Shown: positions 1 to 6,255, numbered from the stretch's first letter. The stretch: 7,441 nucleotides of DNA from Alistipes sp. (GCA_020026415.1 JAHHQL010000031.1:1-7441); one strand, 5' to 3'. Program-made: numbers and translations. Notes: a model not told the origin generated them from the sequence alone.

Positions 1-2
1 GT

Positions 3-137
3 CTGGCCGAGGAGGGACAATATGCCTATGTCGCCACGGTCGAAGCGTTGGAACAAGCGGGTCTGGATCACGAATATGCAGCAGTTGGAGATGATGCGTC
101 GTGCATCGGAGGGAGTGAAGGGTGCAGACCGAATTGA
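3..137 (+). pseudogene. Ketosynthase (FabB-like) internal fragment, cut off at about 77
   Basis: Frame 3 is open from the left edge to a TGA at 135-137. Its first 25 codons (3-77) read like the N-terminal third of an aryl-polyene-type beta-ketoacyl-ACP synthase: the stretch GQYAYVATVEALEQAGLDHEY resembles the family segment 'xYAYxATxEALxxAGIDxxY' that precedes the nucleophile elbow. After position 77 the frame 3 product no longer looks like a ketosynthase, while frame 1 becomes recognisably methyltransferase. The rest of the ketosynthase, including the catalytic Cys and both His residues, is therefore absent to the right. The gene start lies left of the window. The family assignment rests on about 25 residues recognised from memory, so it is moderate. 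The abrupt end is either a genomic deletion or an assembly join. Confidence 0.55.
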
Positions 138-582
138 TGGTTACGGAGCCGATTTGCTGGACCGTTCGTCGCGCTTCCCCGGAGGATGCGATGCCGTGTG
201 GATGAGCCAGTTTCTGGATTGCTTTTCGGAGGAGGAGGTTGCCTCGATCCTTTCGCGTGCGGCCGAGGCGATGGATGCCGACTGCCGATTGTACATTATG
301 GAGCCGTTCTGGGATCGTCAGAAGTATCCCACGGCGGCGTATTGTCTGGCGCAGACTTCCGTTTATTTCACGGCAATGGCCAACGGTAACAGCAAGATGT
401 ATTATTCGGGCGATATGGAGCGATGCGTCGATTGCGCGGGATTGGAAGTCGAAGAGGTGGTCGATGGTCTGGGCTTCGGGCACAGCATCATGATCTGCCG
501 TAAAAAAAAGATAAACGATGACACCTTTATACGATCACGAAACCATTACGCAATTGATTCCTCAACGTCGGCCGATGCTTGA
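22..582 (+). CDS. Methyltransferase (O-methyltransferase-like), C-terminal part only
   Basis: Frame 1 is open from position 1; the first ATG is at 22. Codons before about 78 are an out-of-frame reading of the ketosynthase fragment, so the real homology starts at QQLEMMRR (79-102). In this family that motif normally follows the 'VDLP' end of the second beta strand of the SAM-binding fold. The glycine-rich SAM motif I upstream is missing. What remains fits Methyltransf_2-type enzymes: GYGADLLD, then CDAVWMSQFLDCFSEEEV (like the 'DxxxxxxxLHDWxDE' segment), RLYIMEP, and a C-terminal AGLEVEEVVDGLG strand. The last residues after ICRKKK (from 511) are probably not native, because the frame reads through an A8 tract into the next gene and stops only at 582. 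In aryl polyene clusters such enzymes are thought to methylate the aromatic head group; that role is inference. As it stands the product is unlikely to be active. Confidence 0.6.
   Translation: MPMSPRSKRWNKRVWITNMQQLEMMRRASEGVKGADRIDGYGADLLDRSSRFPGGCDAVWMSQFLDCFSEEEVASILSRAAEAMDADCRLYIMEPFWDRQKYPTAAYCLAQTSVYFTAMANGNSKMYYSGDMERCVDCAGLEVEEVVDGLGFGHSIMICRKKKINDDTFIRSRNHYAIDSSTSADA
76..84 (+). other. Out-of-frame ketosynthase/methyltransferase junction
   Basis: Ketosynthase similarity in frame 3 ends with the Tyr codon at 75-77. Methyltransferase similarity in frame 1 begins at the Gln codons 79-84, and the G at 78 would fit the third base of a preceding Pro codon in the family motif DLPQQ. The breakpoint is therefore placed at about 77/78. 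No insertion sequence or repeat is visible at the join. The exact base is inference from remembered family patterns. Confidence 0.45.
502..517 (+). promoter_or_regulatory. A-rich translation start region with A8 tract
   Basis: Eight consecutive A residues (502-509) are followed by another A-rich run directly before the ATG at 518. There is no Shine-Dalgarno motif, and A-rich leaders of this kind are typical of Bacteroidota start sites. The A8 run also lies at the natural end of the methyltransferase: with seven A residues that gene would end in TAA two bases before the ATG, which is the usual spacing in this operon. Confidence 0.45.
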
Positions 583-943
583 GGTTGATGCCTTTTATGG
601 TATGGACGAGAGGGTGGCCGTTGCGGGACTGACGGTGCGTGAGGACAATATCCTTTGCGAAGGGGATCACTTGAGCGAGGAGGGTCTTACGGAACACATG
701 GCGCAGTCGGCGGCGGCGCGTGCGGGGTATATGGCCTTGCAGGCGGGGGAATCGATCCGTCTGGGCTATATCGGTTCGGTGAATCAGATCGAATACGTGC
801 GTCTGCCGAAGGTGGGCGAAGAGATCACGACACGGGTACGGCTGGTGGAGGAGGTGATGAATATTGCCCTTCTGGAGATCGAGAGCCACGTCGGTAAGGA
901 ACGGATCGCTTCGTGTCGCATGAAAATATTTTTGGAACAATGA
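518..943 (+). CDS. FabZ/ApeP-like hotdog 3-hydroxyacyl-ACP dehydratase subunit
   Basis: A 141-residue single-hotdog protein of the size expected for FabZ-like dehydratases. IPQRRPMLEVDAF (residues 14-26) corresponds to the 'PHRxPxLxVD' opening of the fold. EEGLTEHMAQSAAARAGY (54-71) is the central helix, with Glu59 in the place of the catalytic Glu of FabZ ('EAMAQ'). The usual GHFPG loop with the catalytic His is missing; the nearest His is in GDHLSEE (His51), at the wrong spacing. It is probably a partner subunit that needs a second hotdog protein, plausibly the one at 6256-6612. Expected role: dehydration of 3-hydroxyacyl-ACP during polyene assembly in the cytoplasm. The start at 518 has an A-rich leader and gives a full-length fold. 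The stop overlaps the next start by ATGA, indicating coupled translation. Confidence 0.8.
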   Translation: MTPLYDHETITQLIPQRRPMLEVDAFYGMDERVAVAGLTVREDNILCEGDHLSEEGLTEHMAQSAAARAGYMALQAGESIRLGYIGSVNQIEYVRLPKVGEEITTRVRLVEEVMNIALLEIESHVGKERIASCRMKIFLEQ

Positions 944-1356
944 GTAAATCGAAACCTAAAAACAAGGTTGTACTCCGTGATGAAACACGTATTCGCGTAC
1001 GTTTCTCGGAGATCGACTCGATGCAGGTGGTCTGGCATGGCGAATATATGCGTTATTTCGAGGACGGACGCGAGGCGTTCGGCCGTCGTTATGCGGGGTT
1101 GAGTTATGCCGATATTGCGGAGGCGGGATTCCCTGCCCCCGTGGTCGAAGCCTCGTTGCAATACAAGAGGCCACTGCGCATAAACGACACGGCGGTGGTC
1201 GAGGTGAGTTATCTGGATAGCGAGGCTGCCAAGATTTGTTTCGAATACGTGATCCGTCGTGAATCCGATGGCGAAGTGGTCGCCACGGGAAGCACCACAC
1301 AGGTGTTTGTCGATCGGAATTATGAGTTGCAATTGTTGCAACCCGAATTTTATTAA
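940..1356 (+). CDS. Acyl-ACP/acyl-CoA thioesterase, 4HBT/YbgC-like hotdog
   Basis: Product of 138 residues. RVRFSEIDSMQVVWHGEYMRYFED (residues 19-42) is the hallmark of 4-hydroxybenzoyl-CoA thioesterase-type proteins; Asp26 is the expected catalytic acid, followed by the His-x-x-Tyr-x-x-Tyr-Phe-Glu pattern (YbgC has 'DxxGVVYHxxYxxYFE'). The remainder is typical hotdog strand sequence (PVVEASLQYKRPLRINDTAV). An ATG at 913 is also in frame, but the start at 940 is preferred because it makes the ATGA overlap seen elsewhere in this operon and removes nine residues unlike the family N-terminus. Likely role: hydrolysing acyl-ACP or acyl-CoA thioesters, either releasing product or clearing stalled ACP. 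The substrate cannot be read from sequence. Confidence 0.85.
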   Translation: MSKSKPKNKVVLRDETRIRVRFSEIDSMQVVWHGEYMRYFEDGREAFGRRYAGLSYADIAEAGFPAPVVEASLQYKRPLRINDTAVVEVSYLDSEAAKICFEYVIRRESDGEVVATGSTTQVFVDRNYELQLLQPEFY

Positions 1357-1358
1357 AA

Positions 1359-2312
1359 ATGGAGGGCGCGATGGATCAAATAATCTATCTGGGTGCCGAT
1401 CATATTATTTCGGCGTGTGGGGTGTCCACCAACGAGACTTTCCGCGCGATGCTCGATTATCGGTTGGGCGTGCGTTCCTCGGACGATGTGTCGTTGTCGG
1501 CCGTGCCTCTGATGGCAGGCCGTATCGACCATGAAAAAGTGGAGCATCACGACGGAAATACCTTCTTGGAGGACTTATTGCAGATCTCGATCGGGCGTGT
1601 TCTGACTGAGAGTGGGGTTGCTCCTTCCGAGACGGGATTGGTGGTGGCCACGACCAAGGGAAATATCTCTGCATTGGCTGAAAATCTTGCACCCGATCCG
1701 CGATGCTTTATTGCCGAGAGCATGAACCGACTGATGCAAAAGATGGGTTTCCGAGATCGGCCTGTGGTGATCTCGAATGCCTGCATTTCGGGCATTGCCG
1801 CGCTGATTGTGGCTCGGCGGATGATCCTTGACGGCAAATACCGCCATGTGGTGGTTGCGGGTGTCGATGTGCTGAGCGAATTTGTGGTGTCGGGATTCCA
1901 GTCGTTCAAATCGGTGAGCGGCGAGGTGTGCCGACCCTACGATGCCGACCGTTGCGGCCTTTCGTTGGGCGAGGCGTGCGGTGTGTTGTTGCTGACGACC
2001 GACCCGACAAAAGTCAAGTCGGAGCAAGTCTGCCTTACGGGCGGTGCGCTGACGGAGGATGCCAACCACCTGTCGGCACCTTCGCGTACGGGTGCCGAAT
2101 TTGCTGAAGCGATGATGCAGGCGATGCGGGAGGCAGGAGTGACGGCTTCGGAGTGCGCATTGCGGGGTGCCGTGTGCGGTCAATGTCTCTGCGGAGCATG
2201 TTTCCCGTCCGATGACTACCGCCCTAAAAAGTGGGTCGGGATTCGGCGGATGCAATGCCGCCGTCGTATTGACCCGGAAACCTGTTTCGGGGGTGTCTTG
2301 TCCGCAGCGTGA
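1359..2312 (+). CDS. Beta-ketoacyl-ACP synthase, N-terminal two thirds, frameshifted by an internal deletion
   Basis: The first about 264 residues are a clear KAS II-type ketosynthase: ADHIISACGVST at the N-terminus, VVATTKGN, the nucleophile elbow SNACISGIAAL with catalytic Cys142, SEFVVSGFQSFKSVS, CRPYDADRCGLSLGEACG, and DANHLSAPSRTG. After GVTASE (ends at 2153) similarity stops. The remaining 53 residues are an out-of-frame reading of the gene's own C-terminus, which appears in frame 1. The HGTxTxxND (first His), Lys and GHTLxAxG (second His) region expected between these points is absent from every frame. Compared with the intact enzyme at 3099-4262, about 75-80 residues are missing. A functional condensing enzyme needs both His residues, so this product should be inactive. 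Start could be 1359 or 1371; MDQIIYLGADHI from 1371 matches the family start, while 1359 has the A-rich leader. Confidence 0.7.
   Translation: MEGAMDQIIYLGADHIISACGVSTNETFRAMLDYRLGVRSSDDVSLSAVPLMAGRIDHEKVEHHDGNTFLEDLLQISIGRVLTESGVAPSETGLVVATTKGNISALAENLAPDPRCFIAESMNRLMQKMGFRDRPVVISNACISGIAALIVARRMILDGKYRHVVVAGVDVLSEFVVSGFQSFKSVSGEVCRPYDADRCGLSLGEACGVLLLTTDPTKVKSEQVCLTGGALTEDANHLSAPSRTGAEFAEAMMQAMREAGVTASECALRGAVCGQCLCGACFPSDDYRPKKWVGIRRMQCRRRIDPETCFGGVLSAA
2150..2166 (+). other. Internal deletion junction in the second ketosynthase
   Basis: Left of this interval, ketosynthase similarity is in frame 3 (GVTASE). Right of it, it is in frame 1 (CGVPCAVNV leading to SGSGFGGCNAAVVL). The segment corresponding to roughly residues 277-351 of the neighbouring intact ketosynthase is missing, and the lost length is not a multiple of three. 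No repeat or insertion sequence is visible at the join. Confidence 0.55.
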
Positions 2313-2832
2313 AGTGCAGCAAACTGCCTCTTGGTCGCTGGAGGGCGAGGGCGATTTTGCGGAACGCATCCGCGAGGAATACAAGGCTTTGAATCGGCCG
2401 AATATGCGCTTTTTCAAGATGGACGATCTGGAGAAATTGGGGTATGTGGCTGCCGAACGACTGCTCGGCGAGAATCCGCTTACGCAGCGATACGATCCTT
2501 TCCGGGTGGGTATCATTCTGGCGAATCATGCGGCTTCGCTTGCAACGGATATTCGTCATCAGAGCCTGCTCGATATCCGCCCTGAGGAAGGTACGTCACC
2601 CGCAATATTTGTCTATACGCTGCCCAATATCGTGGCAGGCGAAATCTCGATCCGTCACCACATCAAGGGGGAATCGCTCTTTTTCGTGGCGGACAACCCG
2701 GAGGATTCGGTGGCGGAAGGGTATGCCCGCCGATTGATCGAACGCGGGGTGTTGGATGCCGCCTTGGTGGGTTGGTGCGATTATTTGAACGGAAAATACA
2801 GTGTGAAATTTAATATATTGGAAATAAAATGA
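2167..2832 (+). CDS. Ketosynthase C-terminal remnant fused in frame to a half-ketosynthase lacking the catalytic Cys
   Basis: Frame 1 is open from 2143. Codons from about 2152 to 2280 carry the ketosynthase C-terminal strand, with the Gly-rich motif SGFGGCNAAVVL, and belong to the gene starting at 1359. Without a stop, the frame continues into a second module (about 2293-2832): EGDFAERIREEYKALN, FFKMDDLEKLGYVAAERLL, FRVGIILANHAASLATD, SPAIFVYTLPNIVAGEISIRH, IKGESLFFVAD, and ALVGWCDYL. This matches the short ketosynthase-like proteins of about 170-200 residues found in Bacteroidota aryl polyene clusters. It resembles a ketosynthase N-terminal half, but FFVADNPEDS stands where the nucleophile elbow should be. 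It is probably a non-catalytic partner subunit. The annotated GTG at 2167 lies inside the ketosynthase remnant and is unlikely to be a real start; the GTG at 2293 could start the half-ketosynthase alone. The stop overlaps the ACP start by ATGA. Confidence 0.65.
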   Translation: MPCAVNVSAEHVSRPMTTALKSGSGFGGCNAAVVLTRKPVSGVSCPQREVQQTASWSLEGEGDFAERIREEYKALNRPNMRFFKMDDLEKLGYVAAERLLGENPLTQRYDPFRVGIILANHAASLATDIRHQSLLDIRPEEGTSPAIFVYTLPNIVAGEISIRHHIKGESLFFVADNPEDSVAEGYARRLIERGVLDAALVGWCDYLNGKYSVKFNILEIK

Positions 2833-3089
2833 AAGAACAATTGGTAGAAGAACTCAAGCAGGAAATCATCGACGCATTGAACCTTGAGGAGGTGACTCCC
2901 GACGACATTGACGCTGCGGCACCTCTGTTCCGTGACGGACTGGGACTCGATTCGATCGATGCCCTTGAGATCATTCTGATTTTGGATAAGAAATACGGCA
3001 TCAAACTGGCCAACCCGCAGGAATCGAAGGAGATCTTCTACTCGGTAAATGCGTTGGCCGATTTTGTCGAGAAAAACCGCACGAAATAA
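2829..3089 (+). CDS. Acyl carrier protein
   Basis: An acidic 86-residue protein with the canonical phosphopantetheine site GLDSIDALEI; Ser42 is the expected attachment residue. Helix I (MKEQLVEELKQEIIDALNLE) and the later YGIKL and VNALADFVEK segments follow the standard four-helix ACP layout and length. It starts with an ATGA overlap on the upstream gene and lies between two ketosynthase/partner pairs, so it is very likely the dedicated carrier for the polyene chain. It requires a 4'-phosphopantetheinyl transferase, which is not in this window. No second carrier protein is visible here. Confidence 0.93.
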   Translation: MKEQLVEELKQEIIDALNLEEVTPDDIDAAAPLFRDGLGLDSIDALEIILILDKKYGIKLANPQESKEIFYSVNALADFVEKNRTK

Positions 3090-3098
3090 CGTCGCTCC

Positions 3099-4262
3099 AT
3101 GCGTATCGCGGTTAGCGGACTGGGTGTCGTTGCGGCAACGGGTGTGGGAGTGGCCCAAACTCGTGAAAATCTGCTTCACGGAAGAAGCGGGGTGGGTGTA
3201 CTGACCCTTTTCGAATCGAAACACCATCTCCCTGTGGGCGAGGTGAAACTTTCGAACGAGGAGTTGAAAGTACGGCTCGGCATCGAACCGCATCGTTTGG
3301 TTTCGCGCACGACCTTACTCGGAATGACGGCCGTGCGGGAGGCGTTGGACGATGCCCGATTGCAAAGCGGTCTTCGCGTGGGGTTGGTATCGGCGACTTC
3401 GGTCGGCGGTATGGATCTCACCGAGCAATTTTTCCCGCATTTCATGGCAGAGCCTCATAGTGGGCGCATTGCCATGACCGCGCAGCATGACCCGATGCAA
3501 TCGACCGAGATGATCGCCCGTCATTGCGGCATCGACGGATACCGCACGACAATCAGTACGGCGTGTTCGTCGACTGCCAATGCGTTGATTCACGCCGCGC
3601 GGCTGATCCGTCACGGCGTGTGCGATGTGGTGGTGGCAGGCGGATGCGATGCCCTGTCGAAATTCACGCTCAACGGCTTCTCATCGCTCGGCATCCTTTC
3701 TGCGGAGTCTTGCCGTCCGTTCGATCGCAACCGCACGGGACTGAATCTGGGCGAAGGTGCGGGTTATGTCGTTCTGCAACGGGAAGATACGTGCAGTCGT
3801 ACGCCGTATTGCTTTCTGACGGGTTATGCCAATGCCAACGATGCCCACCATCAGACGGCCACGTCGGACGAGGGCGAGGGTGCATTCCGCGCCATGAGCG
3901 AGGCGTTGCAGATGGCAGGTCTCAAGCGGGTGGATTACATCAATGTCCACGGCACGGGAACGCCCAACAACGATTCTTCGGAAGGGGCGGCATTGCGTCG
4001 TGTGTTTGGTGACGAGATTCCTCCGTTCAGTTCGATAAAACCCTTCACGGGGCATACGCTGGCGGCGGCAGGCAGTATCGAGGCGGTTTTTGCGGTGTTG
4101 GCGATCCGCGACGGCGTGATCTGTCCCAACCTCAATTTCGAGGAGTCGGAATGCGGTCTGAAACCCGTGACCGAGTTGCAGGAACACGCGAAGGTTGATT
4201 CGGTATTGAGCATTTCGTTCGGATTCGGAGGTAACGACACCTCATTGATTTTTGAAAGATGA
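3099..4262 (+). CDS. Beta-ketoacyl-ACP synthase (KAS II/FabF-like), intact
   Basis: A complete 387-residue ketosynthase with all expected catalytic features: VSGLGVVAATGVG at the N-terminus, nucleophile STACSSTANAL with Cys156, NVHGTGTPNND with His284, Lys314 in SSIKPFTGHTLAAAG with His319, and the C-terminal glycine-rich loop ISFGFGGNDTSLIF. It performs decarboxylative condensation of malonyl-ACP with the growing acyl-ACP. It lies 9 nt after the ACP and overlaps the cysteine-less partner gene by ATGA, as ketosynthase/chain-length-factor pairs usually do, so the two products probably form a heterodimer. It is the only ketosynthase in the window with a full catalytic triad. The start codon has no Shine-Dalgarno motif, but gives the correct family N-terminus. 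Confidence 0.95.
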   Translation: MRIAVSGLGVVAATGVGVAQTRENLLHGRSGVGVLTLFESKHHLPVGEVKLSNEELKVRLGIEPHRLVSRTTLLGMTAVREALDDARLQSGLRVGLVSATSVGGMDLTEQFFPHFMAEPHSGRIAMTAQHDPMQSTEMIARHCGIDGYRTTISTACSSTANALIHAARLIRHGVCDVVVAGGCDALSKFTLNGFSSLGILSAESCRPFDRNRTGLNLGEGAGYVVLQREDTCSRTPYCFLTGYANANDAHHQTATSDEGEGAFRAMSEALQMAGLKRVDYINVHGTGTPNNDSSEGAALRRVFGDEIPPFSSIKPFTGHTLAAAGSIEAVFAVLAIRDGVICPNLNFEESECGLKPVTELQEHAKVDSVLSISFGFGGNDTSLIFER

Positions 4263-4951
4263 TGAAAGCCTACATACATGGTTTCGGTAACTCTTCGGTC
4301 GAGGTCGATTTCAAGCAGATCGTATCCGATGCGCTGATGCGTCGGCGTATGAGCCGCATTGTGCGCAACGGTGTGACGGCTGCATGGGTGGCGCAGGGCG
4401 AGCGGAAGGTCGATGCGATTTTGACGGCGACATCTTTGGGCTGCATGACCGACAGCGAGAAATTCCTGCGCAACGTGATCGACACCGACGAGCAGTTGTT
4501 GTCGCCGACTTCGTTCATTCAATCCACCTTTAATACGATTGGTGCGACGGTTGCCCTGTTGCAGGGGAATCATTGCTATAATATGACCTATGCACACGGG
4601 CGGGACAGCCTGATGAGTGCCCTGTTGGACGGTGCGATGCAGTTGGAGGAAATGCCCGGAAAGATGATCTTGGCGGGTACGGTCGAGGAGTTTACCCCGA
4701 CGGTGAACGAACTGCTCCAAAGGATGCGTTACGACAATTCCTCAGCGGAGGGCGGTGCTGTTTTCTTCCTGCTGTCAGCCGAAAAAGAGAGGGCGTTGGC
4801 GGAGATTGAACTTTCGACACGGCATTCCGAAGAAGAGCCGATGCGACGCTATTCCAATCCGCTGGAATTGGCTTGGCGGATGGATGAGGCCTTACGAGAA
4901 AAGCGGAATTTGAGATACGAAGGTTCTTATTTGACTTTGAAATGTTTGTGA
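4259..4951 (+). CDS. Cysteine-less ketosynthase partner (chain-length-factor type, Ketoacyl-synt_2-like)
   Basis: A 230-residue ketosynthase-fold N-terminal-half protein: MMKAYIHGFGN at the start, AILTATSLGCMTDSEKFL, SPTSFIQSTFNTIGATVALLQG (residues 82-103) and YNMTYAHGRDSLMSALLDG (107-125). The last segment corresponds to the nucleophile elbow of a ketosynthase, but an ungapped comparison with the upstream enzyme puts Arg115 where Cys156 should be. It therefore should not condense substrates, and is expected to pair with the upstream ketosynthase and influence chain length. Two adjacent ATG codons (4259 and 4262) overlap the upstream stop; either could be used. Its 3' end overlaps the deacetylase gene by 10 nt. 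Confidence 0.85.
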   Translation: MMKAYIHGFGNSSVEVDFKQIVSDALMRRRMSRIVRNGVTAAWVAQGERKVDAILTATSLGCMTDSEKFLRNVIDTDEQLLSPTSFIQSTFNTIGATVALLQGNHCYNMTYAHGRDSLMSALLDGAMQLEEMPGKMILAGTVEEFTPTVNELLQRMRYDNSSAEGGAVFFLLSAEKERALAEIELSTRHSEEEPMRRYSNPLELAWRMDEALREKRNLRYEGSYLTLKCL

Positions 4952-5637
4952 TCGTTTCCCTTATCCTTTTGATCGGCGGTGTGCTGATCTATCGCGCTTC
5001 GTTTCGGATCGGGTCACGGGTGTGGGTCAATGCCTTGTGTCGCGGTCGGAAGGGAGAGCGCAAGGTGGCGATCACGTTCGATGACGGAAACCATCCGATC
5101 TACACGCCACAGGTGTTGGATGTGTTGCAAAAGCACCATGCCGAGGCTTGTTTTTTTGTGATCGGACAGCAGGCCGATGACGAGATTTTGCGACGGATCG
5201 ACCGCGAAGGGCATATCATCGGGAACCATACGCTTTCGCATCGGGGAATGGGGCCTTTTGCTTCGACCCAAAAGATGATTGCGGAGGCCGAGGCGTGTGA
5301 TGCTGCAATCGAATCCGCCACGGGACATCGCCCGCAGTTGTTCCGTCCTCCGTTCGGGGTGACGAACCCGATGATCGGACGGATGGTGAAGGCACAAGGT
5401 TATACGGTCATCGGATGGAGCGTCCGTTCGCTCGATACGTTGGGACAACCCTGCGAGAAGGTTTTGCGACGGATCGAACGGGGACTGCACGACGGGGCGA
5501 TCATTCTCCTGCATGACAATCGTGAGGCTGCACCCGAATTGCTCGAAGGCCTCTTAAATCTGTTGGACGAAAAAGGTTACACGGTCGAACGAGTGGATAA
5601 ATTGTTGGATATAACGGCTTATAAAGATGAAAAATAA
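4942..5637 (+). CDS. Polysaccharide deacetylase (NodB/CE4 family), membrane-anchored
   Basis: Product of 231 residues. Residues 1-17 form a hydrophobic N-terminal segment (FVIVSLILLIGGVLIY) followed by Arg, consistent with a membrane anchor or uncleaved signal. The NodB domain follows (about 40-220) with all five motifs: TFDDG (Asp47, Asp48), GNHTLSH (metal ligands His96 and His100), RPPFG (135-139), GWSVRSLDT (Trp159, Asp165) and ILLHD (His191, Asp192). The catalytic set looks complete, so metal-dependent N- or O-deacetylase activity is expected, probably on an envelope glycan or glycolipid facing the periplasm. The gene overlaps both neighbours (10 nt upstream, 11 nt downstream), so it belongs to the operon. 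Its substrate in polyene clusters is not evident from sequence. Confidence 0.93.
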   Translation: MFVIVSLILLIGGVLIYRASFRIGSRVWVNALCRGRKGERKVAITFDDGNHPIYTPQVLDVLQKHHAEACFFVIGQQADDEILRRIDREGHIIGNHTLSHRGMGPFASTQKMIAEAEACDAAIESATGHRPQLFRPPFGVTNPMIGRMVKAQGYTVIGWSVRSLDTLGQPCEKVLRRIERGLHDGAIILLHDNREAAPELLEGLLNLLDEKGYTVERVDKLLDITAYKDEK

Positions 5638-6250
5638 GATATTTGCCCTGCTGTTTACATTGGTGGGGCTTTGTGCTTTCGCTCAGAGTTCCGTGCGGGA
5701 GAATTTCCTACGGGAACTCAACGCCAAAAGTGCCCATGTGCAGACCATCGAAAGTAATTTTGTGCAGGTCAAGCACAACTCGATGTTGGCGCAGGATGTC
5801 CGCAGTGCGGGGTTGTTCCGTTTCAAGCATCCCGCACACCTTGCCTTGGTGTATGACGATCCCAAAGGTGATTGTGTGGTGATGGGTGCGGAAGATTTCA
5901 TGATTCAGGCGGGCGGTACGCGCAAGGTCGTGAAGATCGCCTCGAATCCCCTGTATCAGCAATTGCAACATGTCTTTGCCGCCTGTTTCTCGGGCGATGT
6001 GACGGCCTTGAGCAGCGAGGGAGTATTTCGTTGCGAGGAGCGCGGCGGACAGTACACCGTGCGCATCAATCCCGACTCGAAACGTGCACGCCGCTATATT
6101 GCCGAGATCGTGTTGGTGTTCTCGCGCGTGGATATGTTGCTCGACGAGTTGCGTATTGTCGAAGTGTCGGGCAACTACACGAGTTACTATTTCAAGAACC
6201 GAAAGACGAATGTGCGTCTGGATGACGCGGTGTTCGCCTGCAAACGATAA
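5627..6250 (+). CDS. LolA-like outer-membrane lipoprotein carrier, periplasmic
   Basis: Product of 207 residues with a convincing Sec signal peptide: MKNKIFALLFTLVGLCAFA, with probable cleavage after residue 19 before QSS. The mature protein has the LolA pattern: VQTIESNFVQVKHNSML (the 'SxxAxFxQ' opening), then SAGLFRFKHPAHLALVYDDP (61-80, like 'GxFxxxRPxxxxWxYxxP'), and late strands with VEVSGNYTSYYFKNRKTN (Lol proteins end with 'DxxGxxTxxxFxxxxxN'). LolA homologues bind acyl chains in a hydrophobic half-barrel. In aryl polyene clusters such a gene probably serves export of the hydrophobic pigment or its lipid conjugate rather than general lipoproteins. The start at 5627 overlaps the deacetylase stop by 11 nt and gives an intact signal peptide. 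Confidence 0.88.
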   Translation: MKNKIFALLFTLVGLCAFAQSSVRENFLRELNAKSAHVQTIESNFVQVKHNSMLAQDVRSAGLFRFKHPAHLALVYDDPKGDCVVMGAEDFMIQAGGTRKVVKIASNPLYQQLQHVFAACFSGDVTALSSEGVFRCEERGGQYTVRINPDSKRARRYIAEIVLVFSRVDMLLDELRIVEVSGNYTSYYFKNRKTNVRLDDAVFACKR

Positions 6251-6255
6251 GAACG

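Noticed and set aside
913..939. Upstream ATG start for the thioesterase
   Set aside because: It would add nine residues unlike the family and a 31-nt overlap; the ATG at 940 gives the ATGA overlap common in this operon.
784..1341. Minus-strand open frame of 185 residues
   Set aside because: Antisense to the first dehydratase and thioesterase, with no domain signal.
1361..1366. GGAGGG as a Shine-Dalgarno site for the ATG at 1371
   Set aside because: Other starts here lack clear Shine-Dalgarno motifs, as is usual in Bacteroidota; a single purine run in a GC-rich coding context is weak evidence.
2140..2170. Programmed ribosomal frameshift in the ketosynthase
   Set aside because: A frameshift alone would keep all codons, but the catalytic-His segment is missing from every frame, and no slippery heptamer is apparent.
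1575..2516. Minus-strand open frame of 313 residues
   Set aside because: It lies opposite the ketosynthase gene, is rich in Arg/His/Gln as expected of an antisense reading of GC-rich coding DNA, and has no recognisable motif.
3935..4720. Minus-strand open frame of 261 residues
   Set aside because: It is antisense to the end of the intact ketosynthase and its partner, both of which have strong motifs; no independent protein signature.
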